Source of the DNA: CAYMMX01 sp964391675
GTDB lineage: Bacteria; Cyanobacteriota; Vampirovibrionia; Gastranaerophilales; Gastranaerophilaceae
NCBI GenBank assembly: GCA_964391675.1
Contig: CAYMMX010000016.1
Span: 1-17,034 of the forward strand
Length of the DNA: 17,034 nucleotides
Direction of reading: 5' to 3'
The position numbers were made by a program, and so were the translations under genes. Of the stretch, positions 1 through 5,954 are shown one piece after another (the first letter of the stretch is position 1; each line of letters opens with the position of its first letter). The notes beneath the pieces were generated by a model that saw only the letters and a program-made list of their open reading frames with translations, had not been told where the DNA came from and searched no databases.

Positions 1-332
1 AAGCAAAAGCAAGACAAACAGATATAAAAATGACAGCAAGAAAACTTCGTAGAGTTATTAACGAAGTTAGAGGCAAAGCTGTTTTAGAAGCTCAAACAAC
101 TTTACGTTTTATGCCATACTTTGCAGCAAGAGTGATTGAGAAAAACTTGAAAGTTGCTGTTGCAAATGCAAAGGAAAAATTTGGAGTTGGTTCTGAAGCT
201 TTAAAAATTTCAGAAATTTTTGCAGATGAAAGTGTAACGTATAAAAGAGGGAAGCCAAGAGCACAAGGCAGAATATACAGAAGATTGAAAAGAACTTCCC
301 ACTTAACTATAAAAGTAAGTGATATCAAGTAA
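1..332 (+). CDS. rplV: 50S ribosomal protein L22, 5' partial
   Basis: Large-subunit protein that binds 23S rRNA and lines the exit tunnel. The C-terminal signature is clear (KPRAQGRIYRRLKRTSH, then a short beta tail). The ATG at 30 matches an internal position of L22 (ISPRKARLV in other bacteria, MTARKLRRV here). The frame is open upstream from base 3 (AKARQTDIK), with no Shine-Dalgarno before the ATG, so the true start lies outside the window. The FMPY and FADE segments resemble cyanobacterial L22. It is the first gene of the visible part of the S10/spc operon, 19 nt before rpsC. Family assignment is certain; the missing N-terminus is an inference from the family alignment I recall. Confidence 0.96.
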   Translation, partial: AKARQTDIKMTARKLRRVINEVRGKAVLEAQTTLRFMPYFAARVIEKNLKVAVANAKEKFGVGSEALKISEIFADESVTYKRGKPRAQGRIYRRLKRTSHLTIKVSDIK

Positions 333-351
333 ATAAAGAAAAGGAAATAAA

Positions 352-1086
352 ATGGGACAAAAGACACATCCAACCGGATTTAGAGTAGGAATAATTCAAC
401 CTTGGGTAAGTACATGGTACGCCAAAGTTAAAGATTATGCAGGATTTGTAGCAGAAGATGCTAAAATCAGAAAATTTGTTAAAAAGAAATTATACACTGC
501 AGGCGTGTCAAGAATTTTAATAGATAGAAAGGCCCAAAGTACTACCGTAACAGTTGTTACCGCAAAACCCGGTATAGTTGTAGGTCGTGGTGGCCAAGGT
601 ATTGAAGACTTAAAAAAAGAAGTTTCAAAATATATTAAAAAACCGGTAATTGTAAATGTTGTAGAAGTTGCAAGAATTGATGCTGATGCACAATTAGTTT
701 CAGAATCTATAGCCCTTCAATTAGAAAAACGTATAGCATTCAGACGTGCAATGAAACAATCAATGCAAAGAACAATGAGAGCTGGTGTACAAGGTATTAA
801 AGTTATGGTATCCGGTAGATTAGGCGGAGCTGAAATTGCTCGTTCAGAATGGGCAAAAGAAGGAAGAATACCTCTTCAAACATTAAGAGCTGATGTTGAT
901 TACGGTTTTGCTGAAGCTGATACAATAATGGGAAAAATCGGAGTAAAAGTTTGGATTTTTAAAGGTAATTTAATGCCAAATGAACAGGCTGATTTGAATA
1001 TAAAAGCAGCAAAAAAATCAGGAAATTCTGAAGAAAAAACATTCGCAGGAAGACGTCCAAGACGTAAAGCAGTTGAAACAGAATAG
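352..1086 (+). CDS. rpsC: 30S ribosomal protein S3
   Basis: Small-subunit head protein at the mRNA entry channel. It starts with the family hallmark MGQKTHPTGFRVGI. A type II KH domain with the GxxG loop VVGRGGQGIEDLKK lies around residues 78-92, and the C-terminal S3 domain (SGRLGGAEIARSEW, then TLRADVDYGFAEA) follows. The 244-residue length is slightly above the usual 210-240, with a basic lysine/arginine-rich tail. AAGGAAA precedes the ATG. It follows rplV by 19 nt, and an 82-nt spacer with a hairpin separates it from rplP. Confidence 0.98.
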   Translation: MGQKTHPTGFRVGIIQPWVSTWYAKVKDYAGFVAEDAKIRKFVKKKLYTAGVSRILIDRKAQSTTVTVVTAKPGIVVGRGGQGIEDLKKEVSKYIKKPVIVNVVEVARIDADAQLVSESIALQLEKRIAFRRAMKQSMQRTMRAGVQGIKVMVSGRLGGAEIARSEWAKEGRIPLQTLRADVDYGFAEADTIMGKIGVKVWIFKGNLMPNEQADLNIKAAKKSGNSEEKTFAGRRPRRKAVETE

Positions 1087-1094
1087 AAAATAAT

Positions 1095-1124
1095 AAGAGA
1101 AAATATTTTTAATTCTTTTCTCTT
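1095..1124 (+). other. Hairpin in the rpsC-rplP spacer
   Basis: AAGAGAAAA (1095-1103) and TTTTCTCTT (1116-1124) are perfect 9-bp arms around a 12-nt loop. The stem is AT-rich and has no following U-run. It could mark RNA processing or mild attenuation inside the operon. The function is unknown. Confidence 0.45.
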
Positions 1125-1168
1125 CTCAATTACAATAAAGTAAATAAAATAATAAAGGATAAAGAACA

Positions 1169-1588
1169 ATGTTAATGCCTAAAAAAACAAAATATCGTAA
1201 AATGATGAAAGGTCGCATGAAAGGAACCGAAACCAGAGGAACAACTCTTGAATTTGGTCAATATGCGCTTCAAGCGGTTGAACCTGGTTGGATAACAAGT
1301 CGTCAAATTGAAGCTGCCAGAAGAACTATGACTCGTAAAATTAAGCGTGGCGGTAATGTATGGATTAAAATTTTTCCTGATAAACCGATTACAGCAAAAC
1401 CTGCAGAAACTCGTATGGGTTCAGGTAAAGGTAATGTAGAATATTGGGTTGCGGTAGTTAAACCAAACAGAATTTTATTCGAATTAGATTATTTTGATAG
1501 AAATGATGCAGTTGAAGCTTTACAATTAGCAGCACAAAAACTTCCTATCAAGGTAAAAATTGTAGAACAACCTAAAGAAAAAGCATAA
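1169..1588 (+). CDS. rplP: 50S ribosomal protein L16
   Basis: Large-subunit protein near the A site and the central protuberance. The start MLMPKKTKYRKMMKGRMKG and the later GKGNVEYWVAVVKPNRILFE are typical of the family, and 139 residues is the usual length. The first ATG (1169) is chosen over the MP two codons later because MLMP is the common bacterial start and AAAGGA lies upstream. The gene sits between rpsC and rpmC as in other bacteria. Confidence 0.98.
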   Translation: MLMPKKTKYRKMMKGRMKGTETRGTTLEFGQYALQAVEPGWITSRQIEAARRTMTRKIKRGGNVWIKIFPDKPITAKPAETRMGSGKGNVEYWVAVVKPNRILFELDYFDRNDAVEALQLAAQKLPIKVKIVEQPKEKA

Positions 1589-1609
1589 ATAAAAAAAAGG
1601 AATATACAA

Positions 1610-1810
1610 ATGAAACTAAGTGAAATGCGTGAAAAAACAATAGAAGAATTAAAAAGTTCAATAATTGATTTTAAAAAACAGTTGTTTGATTTAAGATTGC
1701 AAAAAGCAACTCATAAATTGGAAAACACAGCATTAATTTCAACAACAAAAAAATTAATAGCACAAGCAAAAACAGTAATAAAAGAAAAAGAGGTAAAAAC
1801 TAATGCCTAA
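1610..1810 (+). CDS. rpmC: 50S ribosomal protein L29
   Basis: Small two-helix protein at the tunnel exit, where it helps dock SRP and trigger factor. The sequence has the expected pattern: MKLSEMREKTIEEL, then a coiled-coil helical hairpin with FDLRLQKATHKLENTALI, 66 residues in all. AAAGGAA precedes the start by about 8 nt. Its 3' end overlaps the start of rpsQ by 8 nt, the usual L29-S17 coupling. Confidence 0.97.
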   Translation: MKLSEMREKTIEELKSSIIDFKKQLFDLRLQKATHKLENTALISTTKKLIAQAKTVIKEKEVKTNA

Positions 1811-2048
1811 GAAAGAAAAACAAGGTGTTGTAGTAAGCAACAAAATGGAAAAAACAATAGTTGTAAAAGTTGCATCATACAACCCTCACCCTAAATACAA
1901 AAAAATTATGGAATCAAACAAAAATTACAAAGCACATGATGAACAAAATATTTGTTCTGAAGGTGATGTTGTAAAAATTATAGAATCAAAACCAATTTCC
2001 GGCGGGAAAAAATGGACTGTTCTAGAAGTGGTTGAGAAAGCAAAATAG
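1803..2048 (+). CDS. rpsQ: 30S ribosomal protein S17
   Basis: Primary 16S rRNA-binding protein with an OB-type beta barrel. The family motif GVVVSNKMEKTIVVKV occupies residues 8-23, followed by HPKYKKIM and YKAHDE and the GDVVKIIESKPIS segment. The length is 81 residues. The Shine-Dalgarno (AAGAGG) lies inside the end of rpmC, whose frame overlaps this gene by 8 nt, so the two are probably translated in a coupled way. An 82-nt spacer with a small hairpin and an extended -10-like sequence follows. Confidence 0.98.
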   Translation: MPKKEKQGVVVSNKMEKTIVVKVASYNPHPKYKKIMESNKNYKAHDEQNICSEGDVVKIIESKPISGGKKWTVLEVVEKAK

Positions 2049-2065
2049 GCTACGAAGAAAGAATA

Positions 2066-2085
2066 AGCAGTTTTTCTGTTATAAT
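2066..2085 (+). promoter_or_regulatory. Possible internal extended -10 promoter and small hairpin before rplN
   Basis: TGTTATAAT (2077-2085) is a perfect extended -10 (TGnTATAAT) in the rpsQ-rplN spacer. No good -35 is visible at the right distance. It overlaps a 5-bp hairpin with a TTTTT loop (2066-2070 paired with 2076-2080, one G-U pair). It could be an internal promoter raising expression of the distal half of the operon. AT-rich DNA produces such matches by chance. Confidence 0.35.
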
Positions 2086-2130
2086 TTCTAATTACCTAAA
2101 ACAACAAACAAGTAAAAAGGAACGTAAAAA

Positions 2131-2499
2131 ATGATACAACAAGAATCAAGATTACAGGTAGCGGATAATACAGGTGCAAAAGAACTTTTATGCATACGTG
2201 TTATGGGAAGCTCAAACAAAAAATTTGCAGCAGTAGGTGATGTAATTGTTGCTACCGTTAAGGATGCAACACCAAACATGGCAGTTAAAAAATCAGAAGT
2301 TGTTAAAGCTGTTGTTGTAAGAACAAAAGCTGATATTAAAAGAAATGACGGTTCAGTAATCAGATTTGATGAAAATGCTGCTGTAATAATAAACAAAGAT
2401 GGTAATCCAAGAGGAACACGTGTTTTCGGACCTGTTGCTCGTGAATTAAGAGATAAAAACTTTATGAAAATAGTATCTCTTGCACCTGAAGTTATATAA
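2131..2499 (+). CDS. rplN: 50S ribosomal protein L14
   Basis: Large-subunit protein at the subunit interface, contacting 16S helix 14 and L19. It starts MIQQESRLQVADNTGAKELL, the universal L14 start, and has the segments VVVRTK and IRFDENAAVIINKDGNPRGTRVFGPVARELR. The 122 residues match the bacterial length exactly. AAAAGGAACG precedes the ATG. It lies between rpsQ and rplX in canonical order. Confidence 0.99.
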   Translation: MIQQESRLQVADNTGAKELLCIRVMGSSNKKFAAVGDVIVATVKDATPNMAVKKSEVVKAVVVRTKADIKRNDGSVIRFDENAAVIINKDGNPRGTRVFGPVARELRDKNFMKIVSLAPEVI

Positions 2500-2534
2500 A
2501 GAAAAAACTATTTAAGTAATTAAGGAAGAAAATA

Positions 2535-2876
2535 ATGGCAAAATCAACAAATAAAAAAAGTTTGCAAGTAAAAACCGGTGATAGAGTAATCGTAACAGCC
2601 GGAAAAGATAAAGGCAAAACTGGAAACATTAAAAAAACAAATCCTTCTGAATCAAAAGTAATCGTAGAAGGCGTAAATATGGTAACAAAAGCACAAAAAC
2701 CAAATCCAATGGCCGGAATTCAAGGTGGATTAGTGAAAATAGAAGCACCTTTAGATTCTTCAAATGTGATGATTGTATGCCCTAGTTGCGAAAAACCGAC
2801 AAGGATCAAGCACGATGTAGTCGAAGGTAAAAAAATACGTGTTTGTAAAAAATGTGGTGAACAACTGGATGTCTAG
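2535..2876 (+). CDS. rplX: 50S ribosomal protein L24
   Basis: Assembly-initiator protein that binds the 5' end of 23S rRNA. The KOW motif (TGDRVIVTAGKDKGKTG) is at residues 14-30. The C-terminal half carries the bacterial zinc-like pattern CPSC and CKKC (roughly residues 81-108). The length is 113 residues. GGAAG precedes the ATG. It follows rplN by 35 nt and is separated from rplE by 74 nt with a hairpin. Confidence 0.98.
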   Translation: MAKSTNKKSLQVKTGDRVIVTAGKDKGKTGNIKKTNPSESKVIVEGVNMVTKAQKPNPMAGIQGGLVKIEAPLDSSNVMIVCPSCEKPTRIKHDVVEGKKIRVCKKCGEQLDV

Positions 2877-2889
2877 TGTGAGTTAGTTA

Positions 2890-2907
2890 TTGTAAATTTA
2901 TTTACAA
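2890..2907 (+). other. Hairpin in the rplX-rplE spacer
   Basis: TTGTAAAT and ATTTACAA are perfect 8-bp arms around 2 nt, or a 7-bp stem with a 4-nt loop. It lies 44 nt before the rplE start. In Escherichia coli the region before rplE binds S8 for feedback on the spc operon. This short AT-rich stem does not show the S8 consensus, so that role is not supported. Confidence 0.45.
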
Positions 2908-2950
2908 ATGAATTAATGACCTGAGATATCTTATTAAAAGGAAAGAGAAA

Positions 2951-3508
2951 ATGACAGTAACAAAAAGTTTAAAAAAGAAATATGCAGAAGATGTAAAAAA
3001 AGCATTAAAAGCCAAATTTGGATATACTAATGATCATAAAATACCTAAACTTAATAAAATTGTATTAAATATGGGTGTTGGTGAAGCATCACACAATGCA
3101 AAAATTGCTGAAGCTATAGAAGCACAATTAACAAAAATTGCAGGACAAAAGTGTGTTGTAACCAAAGCTAAAAAATCAATCGCATCTTATAAATTAAGAG
3201 AAGGTATGCCGGTTGGTGCCATGATTACATTGCGTGGCGAAAGAATGTATGATTTTTTACAAAAACTAATTTGTGTAGTTTTGCCTCGTATTCGTGATTT
3301 CAGAGGAATCAGCTCTAAGAGTTTTGACGGTCGCGGAAATTATACATTAGGTTTAAAAGAACAGACACTTTTCCCTGAAATTAAATATGAAGAAGTTGAT
3401 TTGGTTAAAGGAATGAATATTTCAATAATCACAACAGCAGAAACCGATGATGAAGCAAGAGCTTTATTAGCGGAATTAGGAATGCCTTTCAAAGGTATGA
3501 AGGGATAA
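2951..3508 (+). CDS. rplE: 50S ribosomal protein L5
   Basis: Central-protuberance protein that binds 5S rRNA. Motifs include PKLNKIVLNMGVGEA, GQKCVVTKAKKSIASYKLREGMPVGAMITLRGERMYDFL and LPRIRDFRGIS. The length is 185 residues, close to the usual 179. AAAAGGAAAG precedes the start. A hairpin spanning the stop codon (3500-3521) separates it from the S14 gene. Confidence 0.98.
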   Translation: MTVTKSLKKKYAEDVKKALKAKFGYTNDHKIPKLNKIVLNMGVGEASHNAKIAEAIEAQLTKIAGQKCVVTKAKKSIASYKLREGMPVGAMITLRGERMYDFLQKLICVVLPRIRDFRGISSKSFDGRGNYTLGLKEQTLFPEIKYEEVDLVKGMNISIITTAETDDEARALLAELGMPFKGMKG

Positions 3509-3521
3509 TTTAATATCCTTT
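3500..3521 (+). other. Hairpin spanning the rplE stop codon
   Basis: AAGGGATA (3500-3507) pairs with TATCCTTT (3514-3521), an 8-bp stem with one G-U pair and a 6-nt loop. The stop codon of rplE lies within it. There is no U-run, so it is not a classical terminator. Confidence 0.4.
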
Positions 3522-3562
3522 CCATATATAAGAATGATAAATGAACAAAAAAGGAGAATTTC

Positions 3563-3769
3563 ATGGCTAAAAAAGCGATGATGAACAAAGAAGCAAAACG
3601 TATGGAACTTGCAGCAAAAGGAAAATATCCAAAAGTTAGATTACACAACAGATGTAGTATTTGTGGCAGACCTCATGGTTTCCACAGAGATTTTGGCTTA
3701 TGCAGAATTTGTTTAAGACAAATGGCTCACAAAGGTTTATTACCTGGTGTAGTTAAAGCAAGTTGGTAA
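3563..3769 (+). CDS. rpsN: 30S ribosomal protein S14, zinc-binding type
   Basis: Small-subunit head protein. The short type is shown by a complete zinc ribbon: CSICGRPHGFHRDFGLCRIC at about residues 31-50, then LRQMAHKGLLPGVVKASW. The 68 residues are close to the 61 of the zinc (C+) form, far from the roughly 100 of the zinc-free form. AAGGAG lies 6-7 nt before the ATG. This form is also called rpsZ. Zinc is expected to be bound by the four cysteines. Confidence 0.97.
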   Translation: MAKKAMMNKEAKRMELAAKGKYPKVRLHNRCSICGRPHGFHRDFGLCRICLRQMAHKGLLPGVVKASW

Positions 3770-3770
3770 G

Positions 3771-3860
3771 ATTTTATATCTTTTATTTAATAATATAAAA
3801 TATCTTCACCATACTGCTAAAAAATTTTAGTAAGTGGTAGCAGACCGGAATTTTTCCGGT
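3771..3860 (+). other. rpsN-rpsH spacer with two hairpins
   Basis: The 112-nt spacer holds ATTTTATAT/ATATAAAAT (3771-3779 with 3793-3801, 13-nt loop) and ACCGGAA-TTT-TTCCGGT (3844-3860, 7-bp stem with a 3-nt loop). The second sits just upstream of the rpsH Shine-Dalgarno (AAGGAAAA) and is the most GC-rich of the spacer hairpins. It could be a translational operator or a processing site. No family match is claimed. Confidence 0.45.
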
Positions 3861-3881
3861 AAAGTAATAAGGAAAATTAAA

Positions 3882-4277
3882 ATGAATACTGATCCAATAG
3901 CAGATATGTTAACAAGAATTAGAAATGCAAATATGGTTTCTCATGAAACTGTTGAAATGCCAAGTTCTAAACTAAAAATCGAACTAGCTAAATTATTAAA
4001 AGATGAAGGTTATATCGTTGATTATTCTACAAAACAAGAAGGTAAGTTCGCATTTTTGACAATTGTTTTAAAATATGACGAAAAAAATAAACCGGTTATA
4101 ACAAATTTACAAAGAATTTCTAAACCAGGTTTAAGAAACTATTCAAAGTTCAAAAATTTACCTCAAGTATTTGGCGGATTAGGAATAGCTATTATTTCTA
4201 CAAGTAAGGGTTTAATGACAGATAGAAAAGCTCGTAAAGAAAAAATCGGGGGCGAAGTTCTTTGCTACGTTTGGTAG
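3882..4277 (+). CDS. rpsH: 30S ribosomal protein S8
   Basis: Central-domain 16S rRNA-binding protein and, in enterobacteria, the feedback repressor of the spc operon. The start is set at the ATG of MNTDPIADMLTRIRNA, the universal S8 beginning, with AAGGAAAA upstream. The frame is open from a GTG at 3834, but that extension covers the leader hairpin and is not S8-like. The C-terminal motifs GIAIISTSKGLMTDRKAR and GGEVLCYVW are intact. The length is 131 residues, as usual. Confidence 0.98.
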   Translation: MNTDPIADMLTRIRNANMVSHETVEMPSSKLKIELAKLLKDEGYIVDYSTKQEGKFAFLTIVLKYDEKNKPVITNLQRISKPGLRNYSKFKNLPQVFGGLGIAIISTSKGLMTDRKARKEKIGGEVLCYVW

Positions 4278-4319
4278 TAAAATTTTTCCACAATAATAAA
4301 CAAATAAATAAAGTATGTA

Positions 4320-4348
4320 ATCAGGTTCAATTGACAGAAACGCCTGAT
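4320..4348 (+). other. Hairpin before rplF
   Basis: ATCAGG (4320-4325) pairs with CCTGAT (4343-4348) around a 17-nt loop, ending 5 nt before the AAGGAG of rplF. A role in translation of L6 is possible but not shown. Confidence 0.35.
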
Positions 4349-4366
4349 AAGAAAAGGAGAATAATT

Positions 4367-4906
4367 ATGTCACGTATAGGTAAATTACCGATAGAAATTC
4401 CGCAAGGAGTTGAAGTTACAATAAATGGACAAACTATAACAGCTAAAGGACCACTAGGCTCTGAAATAGTTGAAGTAAGAGAAGAAATTATTGTTAAAAA
4501 AGAAGATAATAAAGTAGTTTTGACAAGACGCGATGAAGAAAGAAAAACAAGAGCTCTTCATGGTCTTTCCAGAACTTTGGTAGCAAATGCTATTAATGGT
4601 GTAAAAGATGGTTTTGTAAAAAAACTAGAACTTCAAGGTGTAGGGTATCGTGCATCTATGCAAGGAAACATATTAAATATGCAATTAGGCTATTCTCATC
4701 CGGTTAATATAGAGCCACCAAAGGGAATTACGATTACTGTAGAAAATAATACAAGTATTACTGTAAAGGGATCAAATAAACAAACAGTAGGTGATGTTGC
4801 AGCAGCAATTCGTTCAAAAAGACCTCCTGAAGTATATAAAGGAAAAGGTGTTCGCTATGAAGGTGAATATGTTAGAAAGAAAGCCGGGAAAGCAGGCAAA
4901 AAATAA
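4367..4906 (+). CDS. rplF: 50S ribosomal protein L6
   Basis: Protein at the base of the L7/L12 stalk, near the sarcin-ricin loop. MSRIGKLPIEIPQGVEV and the C-terminal repeat containing LQGVGYRASMQGNILNMQLGYSHPV and KRPPEVYKGKGVRYEGEYVRKKAGKAGKK are diagnostic. The length is 179 residues. The start at 4367 is chosen because AAGGAG lies 7 nt upstream; the longer open frame back to 4262 overlaps rpsH and encodes no L6-like sequence. Confidence 0.98.
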   Translation: MSRIGKLPIEIPQGVEVTINGQTITAKGPLGSEIVEVREEIIVKKEDNKVVLTRRDEERKTRALHGLSRTLVANAINGVKDGFVKKLELQGVGYRASMQGNILNMQLGYSHPVNIEPPKGITITVENNTSITVKGSNKQTVGDVAAAIRSKRPPEVYKGKGVRYEGEYVRKKAGKAGKK

Positions 4907-4933
4907 TAAGTAAATAAATGTAGTAGCCCATAT

Positions 4934-4960
4934 AAACCCTTAGTTTTTCTAAGAAGGTTT
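4934..4960 (+). other. Hairpin before rplR
   Basis: AAACC-CTTAG (4934-4943) pairs with CTAAG and GGTTT (4949-4953 and 4956-4960), with a TTTTT loop and a two-base AA bulge. It ends 5 nt before the AAAGGAG of rplR, so folding could limit ribosome access. It resembles the smaller TTTTT-loop hairpin before rplN. Confidence 0.45.
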
Positions 4961-4976
4961 GGGTAAAGGAGAAAAA

Positions 4977-5345
4977 ATGATTAAATCAGAAAACAAAAAA
5001 GTAAAAGTTCAAAAAAGACATACAACAATAAGAATTAAACTTTCAGGCACAACAGAAGCTCCAAGATTAGCTGTGTATAGAAGTACAAAACACATTTATG
5101 CCCAATTAATTGATGATGTAAAAGGTGTTACAATTGCTTCAGCATCAAGTATAGATAAAGAGCTGAAAGAAAAATTGAGTCACGGCGGGAATATTGAATC
5201 AGCAAAAGCAGTTGGTGAAGCAATTGCTAAAAAAGCCTTAAAAGCCGGTGTTAAAAATGTTGTATTTGACAGAGGCGGATTTTTATATCATGGAAGAGTT
5301 GCTGCATTAGCTGATGCTGCAAGAGAAGCCGGATTAAATTTCTAG
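4977..5345 (+). CDS. rplR: 50S ribosomal protein L18
   Basis: 5S rRNA-binding protein of the central protuberance. It shows the family pattern: KRHTTIRIKLSGTTEAPRLAVYRSTKHIYAQLIDD, then the C-terminal FDRGGFLYHGRVAALADAAREAGLNF. The length is 122 residues. The ATG at 4977 has AAAGGAG 4-5 nt upstream; an upstream in-frame TTG at 4959 has no support. In nearly all bacteria rpsE follows directly, but here a tRNA gene and accessory DNA follow. Confidence 0.98.
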   Translation: MIKSENKKVKVQKRHTTIRIKLSGTTEAPRLAVYRSTKHIYAQLIDDVKGVTIASASSIDKELKEKLSHGGNIESAKAVGEAIAKKALKAGVKNVVFDRGGFLYHGRVAALADAAREAGLNF

Positions 5346-5372
5346 AAAACTTTTGTTGTACGTAAAAAACAG

Positions 5373-5408
5373 TTGACGTAAAATTATGTTCTTGGTATGC
5401 TAAGCATA
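5373..5408 (+). promoter_or_regulatory. Promoter of the tRNA-Lys gene
   Basis: TTGACG (5373-5378), a 17-nt spacer and TATGCT (5396-5401) form a near-consensus sigma-70-type promoter 27 nt after rplR. The -10 box is half of a perfect 13-bp palindrome, TATGCTAAGCATA (5396-5408), at the expected transcription start. The tRNA begins at 5445, so a leader of about 37 nt would be removed. Confidence 0.7.
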
Positions 5409-5444
5409 GCTGAAATTTTAAAACTTAATAGATAGCAAAAATTT

Positions 5445-5517
5445 GCGCTTGTAGCTCAGCAGGTAGAGCACTCCCCTTTTAAGGGATAGGTCGCGCGTTC
5501 GAATCGCGCCAAGCGCA
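5445..5517 (+). tRNA. trnK: tRNA-Lys (anticodon TTT)
   Basis: A complete 73-nt cloverleaf. The acceptor arms GCGCTTG and CAAGCGC pair perfectly. The D arm is GCTC/GAGC, the anticodon loop is CTTTTAA with TTT at 5478-5480, and the T arm is GCGCG-TTCGAAT-CGCGC, with discriminator A. CCA is not encoded. The first anticodon-stem pair (27-43) is C-U, a mismatch. The acceptor helix can extend by 8 more pairs between the leader (5437-5444) and the discriminator plus trailer (5517-5524), giving a 15-bp stem in the precursor. The identity is by loop sequence and secondary structure worked out by eye. Confidence 0.96.
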
Positions 5518-5540
5518 AATTTTTCATGTCAAAAATTGCA

Positions 5541-5585
5541 TAATATAAAACCAGTGAGAAATTATTTCTCACTGGTTTTATATTA
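5541..5585 (+). terminator. Perfect 21-bp hairpin after tRNA-Lys, probable bidirectional terminator
   Basis: Arms 5541-5561 and 5565-5585 are perfectly complementary around a 3-nt loop. The core is CCAGTGAGAAA/TTTCTCACTGG with AT-rich flanks giving TTTTATATT on the + strand and the same kind of tail on the - strand. It can end the tRNA (and rplR) transcript, and also any - strand transcript from the transposition genes. It is a likely border between chromosome backbone and accessory DNA. Confidence 0.75.
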
Positions 5586-5954
5586 AAAGGAATTGTGTTT
5601 ATTTTAGTGGGGTTTATTTCGGACATTTGAAGTGTTTTCCGACCGCCTGTGTTTTAGTGTTTATGCCAGCTTGAGGCTGATTTTTGCGGATTGACTGTAT
5701 TTACCGGAATTACCGGTTATTTACCAGAAAAGTGCATGTTTTTTTCAGGAATATTTTTACTAATTAGCCTGAAGTATTGGACTAGTCTATATCTGAGGCA
5801 CCGGGCAAAAACCGGTAATTTTTATGCAAGTTGAATCGGTCGGAAACAAGCAGGAAGTTAGTCGGAAGTTCAAACACAACTGCAATCTTTCCAAAATAAA
5901 CAATTTTTAAGTACAAAATTTTAAAAAGTTTTCTCAGAAATAGTGCTTTTTCAG
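5586..5954. other. Non-coding region with nested inverted repeats, candidate left end of the mobile element
   Basis: No gene was found in these 369 nt. They are richer in GC patches than the flanks and hold TTTCCGACCG (5636-5645) inverted to CGGTCGGAAA (5837-5846). Inside that pair, ATTACCGGTT (5709-5718) is inverted to AACCGGTAAT (5810-5819). A further GTCGGAA lies near 5860, and another pair of hairpin arms (GCCT/AGGC) near 5767-5800. TTCCGAC recurs at 9308-9314, on the far side of the transposase operon. Transposase-binding sites of Mu/Tn7-like elements are multiple, similar repeats of this sort, but a structured RNA is also possible. Confidence 0.5.

Noticed and set aside
30..32. ATG at 30 as the start of rplV
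   Set aside because: The frame is open upstream, the ATG aligns with an internal residue of L22, and no Shine-Dalgarno is present.
2890..2907. S8 feedback operator before rplE
   Set aside because: The stem is a simple AT-rich hairpin without the conserved internal loop of S8 sites.
3834..3881. Upstream GTG extension of rpsH
   Set aside because: It covers the ACCGGAA/TTCCGGT hairpin and the Shine-Dalgarno; S8 starts at MNTDPIADML.
4262..4366. Extension of rplF overlapping rpsH
   Set aside because: It encodes no L6-like sequence, and AAGGAG directly precedes the ATG at 4367.
5445..5517. Tyrosine-integrase style attachment site in tRNA-Lys
   Set aside because: No copy of the tRNA 3' end was found at the other side of the island, and no integrase gene is present.
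5586..5954. CRISPR array or CRISPR-associated transposon
   Set aside because: No regularly spaced direct repeats and no cas genes; the repeats are inverted and unevenly spaced.
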